From positions 77,284-141,283 of the forward strand of contig JTDE01000288.1 of assembly GCA_014338405.1 (NCBI GenBank): a stretch of 64,000 nt of DNA, given 5' to 3'. Numbering within the stretch: position 1 is the first letter of the stretch; the number at the start of each line of letters is the position of its first letter. The position numbers were made by a program, and so were the translations under genes. The DNA comes from Paragonimus skrjabini miyazakii. Lineage: Eukaryota > Platyhelminthes > Trematoda > Plagiorchiida > Troglotrematidae. This document shows positions 1 to 11,266 of the stretch, piece after piece. Below the pieces are notes generated by a model, which saw nothing but the letters and a program-made list of their open reading frames with translations, did not search any database and was not told where the DNA came from.

Positions 1-2295
1 CTACTGGCAGTCACCAGCAGTTGTCGTTTTTGCCCCGTTTATGTGACCTACAACGCACAGCTGATAGTGTCATTGTGATGTCGATATGTGAGTTGTTACA
101 CCAAACAGCAGTGGATATTTCGAAACATGGATATTCCTAAGATTAAGTATATTTCCGCATAGCCATTCATTTATTACACCAGAAACAGTATTTTCTATAT
201 CATAACGCGCAGGTGTTCAGAAGGAAAGACCATTTACTTTAATGAGTACAAAAACCGAAATGTGCAACCACGCCGATACAGATGAACTAAGCGCCTGAAA
301 CCGGATTCGTTGACTAACCGATACATCTAATGCACTAGTCCCTATGAGGATTTAACCCTGAACAAAGTATGTGCTGTCATTTGTACATGCCTATCCTGCG
401 AAACAGACAATTGCAAATTTATCATTGCCCTCGTACGAGACCGGTTTCTATACCACGGCGCACCTGGCTTATGTTCCTATGTGTTCTACACAAAATAACC
501 CAGGTGTTAACCCATCGCACATTAAGGTATGTCAAGCCTCGACGTATCGATCGAGTGATCTGTGCAACGAATACAATTAGCACTACTTCATGTTTTCTCT
601 GTACAGGTGGACATAACAGATTTTGAGCATCGTTCAGCCGAAAAGCTGCTACGGTTGCTGTTGAGGGTCTGAAACACGGACCAGACATCTCGGTTTTACA
701 TTGTCATGCGGTCCACTGATTCTGAATCGCTTTAACTCAAAATTCAGGTAACCCAATAAATAGGCATTGTCGACAATATTTCCTATCAAAAAGCATAAAA
801 ATAAAGTCAATTTTCCATTCAGATGTCCTAGCTATTAGTGATTTCGTTGATTTGTGTGCATGTAAAAAGTGATCTAGTTGGTGCAACAGTGGCTCACAAG
901 TAAATGGACTGGGTTTGGCCGATACCAACCATCGTCTGTCTTATTGGCTGGCTGCCACATTCTGGCTGTAACACCGGAAATGCCATACATTACCACCGGA
1001 CACCTGATATGGTTCGATCACTCACTGAGTTTTCTTCTTTTCACCTGTTACTAATAGTACTTCAGTGTGTTGCTAATATTTCAGTTCACATCCCGACACA
1101 ATGTTAGGCCAGCTCGTTGCTTGACCTCATCATTTTTCCACACACAAACACACGCTTTTGGGAAGGTCGTTTGTATGAGGAGAGCGGTCCCGATTGCAAG
1201 GAGGTCATAGTTAATTTGGTTTCGAAATATTTTGTTCTGCGGCGAGAAATCCCGTGGCAGGCTACCGCTGACGATTTGATGGTATATTCACTTTCCCCCC
1301 CACACACAAGCGTGAATGAACTGGGTATACTGAGGGGCGAACAAAAATGAGTATTCCCGTGTCATCGAGTAAATTGGTTTTGGGCACTGATGGTTACATC
1401 GCACATGTCAACATGGGTTATGTGTTAATATACGCCACATATTGTAAACATGGATTCTGCTCCGCGAATTCGTCGTTTTTCTACACCATTTTAGTAGCAT
1501 GTCAAAAATTCATAAGTTCCTGTTTTACTTGCAATTTTTTGGCTTCTTTTGAGTACTAGTAATTCGATCCTCATATCGAACTCGCAGGGACAGTTTTCTA
1601 ATTTTGCTATGTGATATATGGTGTCTGTTTCACCGAACAATCAATAAACGATTGAACGGATAAAATGAATTAGTGACTGCACACTACAAATCAACATGCT
1701 GTCCTATCGCACTGTGTTGCCATATCGATTGCAATGCGTTAAGAAATCCTCTGTAGTTGCCATTCACATTCATTTCGTCTCAATTTAGACTTCTACTAAC
1801 CGGATGAGAAAAACGGTGGGATGTAACCCAACACCACAATCAATGAATGTGCGTCAGTAGTGAGCAAACCGATGGATAACAGCTATTGTTGTGCCCTGTT
1901 CATAAGACGCATATAGTGGTTGGTTTCTTGTTTAAGTAGCTTTAACCCACATGCCTTTACCCTACATGAGTGTCCACCGAGGTAGTCAGTTTGAAGTTTG
2001 TGTGGCTCATGGGCACTCTGTTGGTTAAATGCATACGGTCAGCGATGAAACCAAACAAGTTGTTGGTAAACTAGACTGTTGACTAAACTGAGCATGTGAC
2101 AAAGTAATTTTTTCCAGACACATCATTCGATTTGCAAAAACTGCTGTGGGTTGACTACAAAGTGGTGATTCGATAATGGCGTCAATTCATTTCACCAATT
2201 TTTCACGATTAGTTTATTAAACAGGTTCACCGCACTAACGGATGTTCTTTTTCATATAACTTGAACTGCACTCAAAAGTAATCGTAGTCTTCGCA
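1..2295. other. No recognisable gene
   Basis: Only short open frames of 60-90 codons occur and none matches a family I know. The frame at 1117-1350 (+) is the most protein-like (charged, with an aromatic-rich start), but no motif supports a function. No repeat boundary could be fixed. Most likely degenerate intergenic or intronic DNA. Confidence 0.5.
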
Positions 2296-2299
2296 TTCA

Positions 2300-2540
2300 G
2301 ATAGGCTTCGCAGTCATCCAGTTTCGAAGAAGGCACTACATTCGAGTTTCGCTCTTGTTCAAGTTTGTCAATGTTGCTTATCCTTAACAAGGCCGGGACT
2401 AAAACTTCAACCACGATTCTATGAGGTAACCATGCTAATCACTACACCATTGACAAGAAGAGACACAATAACTGTCCTGTTAATACCACTCGACGACCCC
2501 ATAACTAAAACTTCTTTCTAAGTTGAGGTCACATATATAA
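2300..2540 (-). repeat. SINE-A copy 1 (tRNA-headed, hammerhead-bearing)
   Basis: Read on the minus strand, this copy has the 5' module of the family (a GGGGTC-rich segment followed by ACAGGACAGTTA), then a tRNA-like A-box region around 2425-2455, a degenerate B-box near 2395-2405, and the family's hammerhead segment at 2347-2371. The core has drifted (TTGACAA instead of CTGAYGA), but TAACAAGAGCGAAACTCGA-like sequence is still recognisable. It lies head to head with the plus copy that follows. Confidence 0.55.
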
Positions 2541-2599
2541 TTAAACATGGTGAATGATATTTTGTCTACTGAAATGCAGCAGCGGATATGGTTTGTTTC

Positions 2600-2870
2600 G
2601 AGAACATTTACTGTCTACTTTTGATTCGAACGGGCAATCGGATTGTTATTCACAAACAAATATGATTGAGAATTCAGGTATGATAATTCGGTCGTGCATA
2701 ATATGAGTTCATTCACATAGTAGTAAACACAGTTACCCCATGAAAGCATGGTTGAAGTTCTACTCCCGGCGGTGGCAAGGTTATGGACTAGTAACAGGCT
2801 GTAACAAGAACGAAACTCTAGTACAACGCTCATTTTCGGAAAGAGCTGATGAGAAATTCTGTGGAAGCAC
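2600..2870 (+). repeat. SINE-A copy 2
   Basis: Plus-strand copy of the same family: 5' module (CAATC..ATTGTTATTCAC) near 2635-2655, a GGTCGTG segment at about 2687, a tRNA-like head around 2710-2770 with the TTCTACTCCCGGC B-box variant, then a damaged hammerhead segment ending in GAACGAAACTCTAGT near 2810-2825. Its 5' end faces that of copy 1. Confidence 0.55.
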
Positions 2871-3259
2871 GACGACTGCCATCAGTTGTGTGATTGTATG
2901 AGAAATCAAAAGCCACTGTCATTGGACGTTGATATCCTTTCACTTTGCGTGTGGTACAGGCACTTGTATGGTTTTCCGCCAGTGTAAGCTGCCCTAAAGA
3001 GTAATCATCAGATGGCATCAGTCAAGATGGTTGCTCTCACTGATCTTATTTGGTTAGAGCGATTTTCCTTGTAAACTTATATAAATACAATAGTAAAATC
3101 AGGATTGGGGGTAATATTCGAATCACAACTGGATACGGCAGTAGTATGGGAGAATCAGGTTTGTGTGGAACAAACCGTTGATACCACTGGTCACAAACCA
3201 CTGTGATAGTTTTCATTTGACAAGTGAACTGCCTGTCTATGTTATGGGCATTCAGTTTA

Positions 3260-4010
3260 GCTGATGCCTCATAGTGTAGCCATCATACAACGGTATCTGA
3301 GTAACTCAAATAGGCGTAATTGTGTACAGCCCAAGAAACTACAAAGTATGCAGATTTTCCAGAATTTCCCATGGGAACACTTTACAAACTCTTTCTTAAC
3401 GATCATCTTCCGTTCCTGTCCGTTAATGTTGTATGCTGATGACGTTGATGATGGGTATATAATCGGCATCTCAAACAACAATTCGCGCCAACAATATGGC
3501 CCTGTAGATTTCTTTAATCGGTCTCAGATGAACTAGTAGGAGTTCAGTATGAATAAGTGTGATGTCAAACCCATTCATAGCTAACCGAGTGTAACCAACT
3601 GATTTGGATGATTGCTACTTTAGTTAATCTTCATGGAGAAGGTCTTAGAAAGCTGTGACTCTTGCACTCCATCAAGCTCTATGAAGGTAAAAACAAACTC
3701 AGAACTTCCAACAATACTCAGGCAACACTACAGTAATTCTCTGCTCAGTTTGGTCCACGTAGCCTTCATCTTATTAACAATGTATTTTTTGGTCTTACCT
3801 CGCAAATATATTCGCGATCTAGTTAGGTTTTCCTCAACGGAACAAACTGATCGTAGAGACTGTGTTTGTCACCAAACAATCCGGAGCCTGCAAACTGAAC
3901 ATAACGGGGAAACATTGATGACACTTAGTATGCAATGGATAGAGCACTGCTTGCCTAGAAATGTCGTGGTGCTCTCCTTCTTAATATTCAACGTATTCCA
4001 ATTATCCATA
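3260..4010 (+). pseudogene. CR1/Jockey-like non-LTR RT relic
   Basis: Two open frames (3264-3536 and 3633-4025) fit successive parts of a CR1/Jockey-type RT. The first has a QRYLSNSNRR segment resembling the 'FLSNRxQ' region and the catalytic LYADDV box at 3429-3446. Next comes an EFSMNKCDVKPI segment like the usual W..FN..KC.VM box (about 3545-3580). The second frame fits the thumb region (SELPTILRQHYSNSLLSL, then a hydrophobic stretch, then TDRRDCV). The GVPQGSVLGP box is destroyed and the two frames are separated by stops. The YADD box is seen directly; the clade is inferred from motif order. An old, dead copy. Confidence 0.5.
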
Positions 4011-4639
4011 ATGGGGAATGTTTGACATGACGAATACTGTCACATTAAATTGTCTTGATAGCAAATCCTATAACTAACAAAATAAGCATGAGTGTGTGCA
4101 CGTTCTTCTGATCATGTAATAACTAATTTTTATTCCTCAACTCCGTATTAGTTGTCTTGACTGTTCCCTATCATGATTCACTGCTTTGGTTCAAGTAATG
4201 CCCTTGCCTTCCACATCTTGACCTAACAGCCAAAAGCTTTTGATTTTTTGCTTAGAAATATGGAATTTTCAAAAACGTAACTTTCACTCATCTGAATCAG
4301 CATCCCCACGTTAATCGATTTCATGCTCAGTTGGACGAACATGTAATAGACATTTCAGATTTCAGTACTCTGGTTCACGTGACCGCCTAACGGTCGCCGC
4401 TTAAGGCGAACAAAGATGTAACTGATTGTTGCCTGCCTGCTTCTGTATATGGATCGAGAGACACCATATTCACTTAACATACTAACTTTCACGGTGAATG
4501 CCAAGATGTAAAGTGGTCACAAGGTGGTCTGTGTCTATAAACCAGTGAGATGAAGGTAAATCATGGGAAGGGTTTCGCCATCATTTTTATGTTCAGAATA
4601 GACTTGTATCACACAACTGTTCACAGATGTCTTTTCCCC
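4011..4639. other. No recognisable gene
   Basis: AT-rich DNA downstream of the RT relic. It may include that element's 3' end, but I see no tail repeat and no open frame worth naming. Confidence 0.4.
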
Positions 4640-4760
4640 GTAAACTTTTCAGTCAGTCCCTTGAGAAAAAAAGCACTCCACTCGAATTTCGATCTTAGTA
4701 GAGCCATTCAGCAGTGTTAACTAAAAGCCTCTGTTTCCGGTCATACGCGAGTGATTGACA
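4640..4760 (-). repeat. SINE-A copy 3, 3' half
   Basis: On the minus strand the sequence includes CTGAATG, GCTC-TACTAA-GATC and GAAATTCGAG (about 4680-4720), then the family tail that ends in a GACTGACTGAA-like stretch. Stem II and the GAAA box survive while the CTGANGA box is mutated. The tRNA-like head was not recognised upstream, so the copy is 5'-truncated or decayed. Confidence 0.45.
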
Positions 4761-5892
4761 AGACCGTTCAAGTTGCGAATTTGTTGTCAGTCTTCCTCAC
4801 GGCCAACAGTGGATTAACGGTTGTTGTGGACCTCTTTCAATAAAAACAATCTTATCTACGCATACAACGCAAACAGCAGTGATACAAATTCAGTGGGATG
4901 CGGTTTCTAGGAATCAGTGTCATGTTTCTGAAAGTAAAGATAGATCCAACTGGATTGACTTTGTTTGCTCAAAGAGTAGACATGTTTTCATTCGAGGTAT
5001 GCAAAAATCAATTTGCAGTTGCGTAACCTAGTTTTCCGTTTTCCAAATTAGTTAGAATTGACAAAATTAAAAGTATACGGGTAAACAAACCAGAGGATAA
5101 AAACTGGTATGTAGAACCACTTGTAGTATGACTTCACGATTAAAAGGAAAATACGTTCATTACCCGATCCGGAACCGATTTTGGTACGGGAGAATCAATG
5201 AAATCAATACGTCTTTGCATGCGTTTTTTATGAGTAATTTTAGGAAGAGCGATACGTAATGACCTGCGTATGTCTTTTTGAGACCACACGGTGAAAATAT
5301 TTGGATAAGTGTATCAAATTGGCGTTTTCAGACACAGGTTGAGCCACACGTCCATAAATGTTTTTTTGAGGGCAAAGTGTATAAAAGTCAAGAACAGTTT
5401 TGTACAGAAAGAACCTTGTGACTTTGACGCGCGATAAAGTGCTTATCCACTTTGTATATGTTGAGGATTTAAGGTGAGGAGAATGAGTCTATAGGTATAC
5501 GCATTGTCTAGTTGACTGTCCTGATTGGCAATTATGATATTTGCTGTTTACTTTGAGGCAAAGGTTGGAAAAAAATATCGACTAGATGAAGGAGGTGGAC
5601 TACCGTCCAGCATTTTCATGGTCACTGCGTTGATGTTGTTTACGTAGTTGAATTAATAATTAATTGAAATGCAAAGGCTCTCGGAGAACAGATTTACTAG
5701 TCGGACGGCACTGATGTCCCAATAACATTCGACGGCATAGGTTACTCAGATGGTCATCTACAGTTTTCTCACAATGAGTATACATACAGCACATGGCGGT
5801 GGTTAGTAACTGTGTTGAGTAGCTAACGACTTCATTGTTCTAGGGATGAAAAACGGAGGTAAACCCCGGAGCACCAAGTGATTCATGAGACT
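4761..5892. other. No recognisable gene
   Basis: No open frame over 60 codons, no RT motif and no member of the repeat families named elsewhere in this window was recognised. This DNA flanks the left arm of the large inverted repeat. Confidence 0.4.
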
Positions 5893-7316
5893 TCCAACCG
5901 AAAAGCTCACCCAAAGGGCTTACCCAAAAAACGCACCTCCTAACCGAGTCGGGTTTTCAAACATCCCAAACATATCGATGTAACCACAATCCCACTCACA
6001 AGAACGCAAATATACCTCAATTTCAATTTCAGTCGCTCGGCTCTAACGTCCCGATATCTCGCCCACCGTTATCCACGATTGATAACACCGGGCTGTTGAC
6101 AAACTTCTCAGCATTCGAAAGGCAACGCAGGGTTGGGAACCGGCACAAATCAATGGGTGAAAACGGATAAAGTGAAAATACGACAACTACTCGACGGGGA
6201 GTGTCATTCCGCTAATGTTTGCACAAAACAGTGGGTATTGATGAGTTGTTGTATTCCTGAGGAAAACAGACTAACAACTTAGTTAGAGAATGTTTGAAAA
6301 CTAACAATCGTCCTTGATAAATGCATTGAGAATAATGCAACGTTATGAGCAAGTTGTAATACTCTACGTTTCAACCACATCGGGTGGCCTTCCTCAGAAG
6401 TGTCGTAAGCGAAATCACACAACATGTCAAACACGACGCTCAAACGGTTTGACCTCAGTCGTACAAAATTTGGTGCGGATATCTTATAACTATCGTCCCA
6501 TAGAATCTGAAGCACGTCGTGTTGTGTTTTTGGGTTTATCTAAGCATTTGTGTACACTGACGTGAAGTTTTATAGCTATCCAGCCAAAACAATAATCGTC
6601 GCTTGGCATATCTCGGTTTTGTGGCCTTGCTACTGAGCAGTGTCACTCCACGTCACATCAACATGTTTCATATAACTATTTCATCCGTGTATGGGCGTAA
6701 TGATGAAGATAACAGTGCGTTTCTGAAATCGGGGTTCAGTGTTGTTCAAATTGTGGTGCTTCGTGGTTTATAAACCTGAGGTGACATTAAATTTTGTATA
6801 TCCAGGATGCGAAGTTGGTTTGGTCTGGGTAGATACAAAGCATTCGCACCGCATTCGTTTTTGTTATGTGATTACTACTTAGCAAGACGTGCAGATAAAT
6901 GTGTGCACTGATCGAACTGAATCGAGTTGAGAGCATGAAATGCTCTCCGCAAGTCATGTTCGTCTGAAATCGGGCCTCTCTAGAACTGTACAGACTGCAT
7001 GTTGGAATTGCTCTGGTGATGGTTTAGACCCACTACGTTCGCTTCACTGGAGGCATGTGGAAATTATACGTCATCGGGTATCTAATGCAGTCTCTGTATG
7101 TGTGACTGTGTTCTGGCGCTCGCTTTTATGTTGGTGTAGTGGTTAGGCTTGTGTGCTGCATTGTTTTGGAGAGCTATGCTGACTGAGATTTCGGCCCTTC
7201 CTTGTTCAACCATGTCCTATGTGTGGAAGAGAAGCAGTCAGACAAAACGTAGTTACACTCATAGGTTTGTATGTCGCACTACTAACCGCGTAGGAGTGTT
7301 TAGGTGGCAAGACACG
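5893..7316 (+). repeat. Large inverted repeat, left arm (1,424 bp)
   Basis: This segment is the reverse complement of 11267-12690. Paired positions sum to 18583 at both ends and at every internal point checked, so there is no net indel across 1,424 bp, and no mismatch was found in the segments compared. Open frames in the arm (6279-6515 -, 6314-6565 +, 6940-7146 +) recur exactly in the other arm. Similarity stops abruptly: outward at 5893/12690 and inward at 7316/11267. No target-site duplication was found next to the outer ends. It could be an inverted duplication, very long terminal inverted repeats, or an assembly palindrome. Confidence 0.9.
6366..6439 (-). ncRNA. Hammerhead-like core, left arm copy
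   Basis: Mirror image of the motif at 12144-12217. On the minus strand, CTGAGGA is followed by a possible stem II of four Watson-Crick pairs (CCAC/GTGG) extended by two G-T pairs around a CCGAT loop, then GAAAC. The 5' GTC and helices I and III are weak, so activity is doubtful. Confidence 0.3.
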
Positions 7317-7465
7317 GACCTATTGTTACACAGCGGAGGTTATGGTAAGCATCACTAAAAGAGAAGCATCCCGATCCCCCGGCGGTTGACTGTCAACGTC
7401 GGTGCAGTATGTTATACAGTCTACAAACTCGCACTACAGCTGAGAAACCTGTGTAGTTCACAGTA

Positions 7466-7830
7466 CACTTATTGCGCGCAACAGTAAACGAAATGGTTCC
7501 TCAATGTCTTGTTCACCCCACTCTCTGGCTGAGTTAGCTCCTGTCCACCGAGTGAGCCACCCTTTTGAGCCACTGATTACCGGTACGGTCCTTATTACCT
7601 ACTGTCCAACAGATCAAACTATCGAGTCAGAGACTTAGTCTGACGTTCCACTTGTCAAACTGTAGCACGCTCATGGAAGCAAGACGTTGTCCGTCGAGTC
7701 TTGCAATCCGTGTACGTTGTTGGTTCGATACAGCATCGAACGGCCGGAACGTCGCACCGCAGTTATCACAGTTAAACTGAGCCGCTATGGTATCATTCTC
7801 CTAGACTCAGGACGACAAGACCTTTATACA
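7466..7830 (+). pseudogene. Broken open frame, possible PTB-domain fragment
   Basis: One reading frame runs from about 7480 to 7905 with only two stops (near 7637 and 7670). Its second half (7687 onwards) contains RRTAVITVKLSRYGIILLDS, which resembles the central strands of tensin-type phosphotyrosine-binding domains (hydrophobic-beta, VKVS-x-x-GI-x-L-x-D, then R/K-rich turn). The first half is serine- and proline-rich and unassigned. It may be an exon plus flanking intron, or a pseudogene. The family call is by eye and weak. It sits inside the spacer of the large inverted repeat. Confidence 0.22.
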
Positions 7831-7939
7831 AAGGCATGTTTTCAGATTAGGTCCAGATTACACCTTCTACTGATACTTGCTTTGCTTTGGTTGGTTCACT
7901 CCGTGTGAGAGTGGAAAGTAGACCCTCAAGAGTTCAAGA

Positions 7940-8290
7940 GTGCTATGACCTTACCTTTGGTTGAAGGTAAAGGTGGGAAGCGAGGCAGAGACAGTTATCA
8001 AGGCATCAGTCTGTTGAGCTTCGTTGGATCGGCACTAGCGAGAATTCTGGCTACCTCATTGAAGGAATATTGGAGAGCAGCGTTACCGAAAAGCAGTGTG
8101 GATTTCAGATGAATCTTAGTAAGATCGGCACGGTCCTCGCTGCTCGACGGACTCATGAGGACAGACATGAACGTACCCCACCGTTGTAAGTTCTCTTTAT
8201 AGATTTCACGAAATTTTTGATACCGTGAGCCGTGAGGCATTGTGGATAGCGAGTAGTAAATTTGAATGTCCTGGAAAATTCACTAATTCA
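7940..8290 (+). pseudogene. RTE-type non-LTR RT fragment
   Basis: From about 7946 the frame reads MTLPLVEGKGGKRGRDSYQG and continues into ISLLSFVGSALARIL, matching the 'lf KKGD...NYRGISLL..v.K.l..il' block of non-LTR RTs. After stops and at least two frameshifts, 8195-8255 gives VLFIDFT, then IFDTVSREALW, which matches catalytic motif A (F.DF.KAFD.V.R..LW). The second half of the RT is absent. The sequence is too decayed to place precisely; RTE is favoured because of the VSREALW context and other RTE pieces in the window. Confidence 0.55.
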
Positions 8291-10369
8291 ACCAAAATGT
8301 AACAAGTGGGTAGGGAGGCGTGGATCGATCGCTGTTGATCTTTACACTGTCAATAACTTGGAGCAAAATTGTGTCTTAACCACAAACTAATTCAGTTTAT
8401 GGTTAAACGTTAATATAATGCTCTTCGGAACTCCAAAGAATGGTGTGAAAGCTGAACACGGCAAGGATGATCAGCTGCCGAGTAGTCGACGTTTCGGCCT
8501 ACTATATTCTCCCTTCTTCAGCTTCGTTGATGGATTGTATGTTAAGAGTGTTGCTGTTTTAACTTAAATGTGTGATTTGCCCTGATATTTTTAAATAGAA
8601 TGCAATAATATGTACACCCAAGTTCAATTACTGCCGCTCTATATTTTCAATATTTTCATTCCCAGTCCATATCCTACTGTTGGAGTATCTTTGTTTTTCT
8701 TTATTTACGAGAGGTATAGGTTTCATATGCACACCACTCTACCATCTGGCTAACTAACAATGGGCGGTTGACTAAAATGGCCTTCAGTCACAAGCCTGTT
8801 GGTCCCATTCCTTCCGAGACGTGGTGTGTGAGTTGAACCTCAAATGGTGCAGTGCAGGCCACCCTATGTGAGTCTTGCGTGCAGGCATCCTAAGGATTTG
8901 ATCATTGTAACAGGTTTATTTGGAAGTTAGTGTGGCCAACCGTGACTGGGGTCGTGTATAGCAATTTTGGCCTATACCTGATTCAGTTCAGTTCACTGGA
9001 TTGTAACCACTCGCAAATTGGTCTGACGAATTATCAGGCTGTCATACCGCCAGTAAGTGAATTATATGCCTTTAGTGTGATAAGTGACTAGATTATTGAA
9101 CTGGTTAATATTTATGCTAAATGTAGTGGAGACAACTAGTATGTTTAATGCAAAGCATGTGGGTACCCGATCGGTTACTACGGGCAACATTTTGGGCAAC
9201 TCTTGTTTATATATGTTTTAAACACTATTTATGTTTTTTCTTTCAATGACGATAGCGTTTACCCGCAAGTGGGACGGAATATTTCTTGCAGTAATTGACG
9301 AAGTCGTATTCTCAGTAGGTTAACTCAGCTGTGAATGAGGTACGGAATGTGAGCAACTATGTTATTGACTGTTATTACATTACGGTAATGTTTTGGTTCG
9401 TAGGTAATGAAATACTTTAGATTGGATGACATTTCGCTGCTTCATTTTTAGCTTGATTCAATCTAGAAAATAGAATATTTAGCCTAAGTGAAAACAGTCA
9501 AATATCAAGACGATATAACTAGTTCCAGCTAACGGTATCCGTTAGCATCTGCGTGCATTATATGGTTCATCAGTAGAGTAAAAGAAGACACACTGTCCAC
9601 AGTGAGAACGTGTTCCTGTATGATGGTTGGTTCGTTCCGAAACTAGTCTACAGAAAACAAAGAAGTCCAAGTCAATAATTATCTTTGAACGAGCTGTCCA
9701 TACCGAACACGATAGCGCAACAAGTTGCCATCACCATGGCTCCAATTATGGGTAACATAATAGATGTTGACATGCAGACATGAGGTGGATTCGTCTCAAT
9801 AACGAAATCGAAAAGCTTAGAAATTTCCTACGTCGCTAACGTTTTTGGTAACACGGTAACAAGCTGTGACTTAAAAGCCCACAACTATTACGATAAGTAT
9901 AAAATATCGTAAAATTTGTAGGTTCATAGTTCGTTACAAGAGGGAGAAAGACGTTTGCTTGTGAGTTCCTGTCTTCGTGTTGGTCGGTTAAAAATTGTGT
10001 TGGGCGATTTGAAGGTGTGAAGTAAACACAACTTGAAATAAGTGAACAGAAACTTCACTGAAGCAGCTGACTAAAATCAGATCACAATAAACACTGGAAC
10101 ACACCATTCAGACAGATATGTATAGCTAGTGACTTGTGGGACTAGTCTAAAATGCTGATTTTAAAAAATGTAGTGCAGGTTGTCTTTCACGCCTGTACCG
10201 ATCGACTAAAATTTCACGACTGTTAATCGATCCAGCCGTGACCACAGGGTTTGTCAGTGCTTTCCAGTGTAAACAGCTCATAACTGTGTGGCAGTTCTGC
10301 CTGTAAAGTGAACTGCCTTTTCCACTCAGTCTCAGCGGGTGACCCCTTTATCGTTCATTTCTTATTTAG
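8291..10369. other. Inverted-repeat spacer without genes
   Basis: No open frame over 60 codons. At 8492-8521 the minus strand reads CTGAAGA, 19 bases, then GAAACGTCGAC, a motif common at the ends of retroelements, but no stem II forms. The rest (AT-rich) shows no RT motif and no SINE-A or SINE-C sequence that I can recognise. Confidence 0.4.
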
Positions 10370-11180
10370 TGGAGGTAGACGGGCAAGTGGAGTATATTAC
10401 AGCTAATGAGAATGAAGTCACCTTTGAGAGGTCTGTAAGTCGTTGGAGAGTGACCTGATCACTTCGAGAAGGGCACTTTCCAATGCCCCATAATTCTTCT
10501 AAAGACTTGTCTCCGAACATTTTCGACAAGCGCCAAATCTGTTTGAGGTAGAGATGACAGAATTGTGTGTTTGTTTCCAGATGTGGGCGGGTAATGGAGG
10601 CGAAAATAAGGAAATCAATTCAAGGTGGAATATTTCACAAATTCTTCTAAAACGGTTCAGGATATTTTCTGACCTATTAGCTTTGATTGCACAAAATGTA
10701 GACAGACTCAAACTGTCTGACGTTACAGTCCCTAGGTCTGCTACAAGCAGGTTTGTTTCGCCACGGTAGTGGTCGAAATAGTGTTGACGGTGAATGTTCA
10801 AAACTTTACATTTCTTGACACTAGACGTCGGGCTGCCTCCTATGGGCCACTTGGTTTGACAGTCAAAATAGTGTTGTAAGCTTTTCACATTTTTAGGTCA
10901 CTCGAAAACTCGTCAGGATTTTGTCATCAGCGCAAACCGAAGAACGAAACGAATAGATAGTAAATGCCCTAAAACAGATCTTTGTGAAATGCCCTTATTG
11001 GCAGTGAATCACTCTGAAAATTGCTCATCCAACTCGACGTTGAAACCACGTTCGGTTAGATAATGTTGAAGTCACGTGAGGAATAGCTCACCAAATCCTT
11101 AATTGTGCAGTTTCTGTAAAAAGACGAAATGACAACCCATGTCGAGGGATTGTGAAGGTCAATGTAAAATAAGCCTACGA
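10370..11180 (-). pseudogene. CR1/Jockey-like non-LTR RT relic
   Basis: On the minus strand, in order: a motif-A-like FYIDLHNPSTWVV region (about 11080-11130), GISQRSVLGHLL (10958-10993) corresponding to the G-V-P-Q-G-S-V-L-G-P-L box, then a 129-codon open frame (10888-10499) with LQHYFDCQTKW..KCKVLNI and VADLGTVTSDSLS..KANRS, the post-YADD and thumb blocks. Finally TYRPLKGDFILISCNILH (10388-10441) matches the 'YRRLRGDLILTYKIL' C-terminal block. The YADD region itself is lost. Motif order is diagnostic of the CR1/Jockey group. Several frameshifts and stops make it non-functional. It faces the RTE fragment at 7940-8290. Confidence 0.6.
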
Positions 11181-11266
11181 CAAGTTTTGCGTTCCTTGAT
11201 TTATCTTAAATCAGTTTGCCTTTTTTCAGTTTCTATAGGACATTTGTTGCTGTACGCCCATGGGAT

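Noticed and set aside
1117..1350. Frame considered as an integrase or kinase fragment
   Set aside because: Only vague resemblance; no catalytic residues could be placed.
8492..8521. CTGAAGA … GAAACGTCGAC on the minus strand
   Set aside because: The 19 bases between the boxes do not form a stem, and no complementary 5' segment lies upstream.
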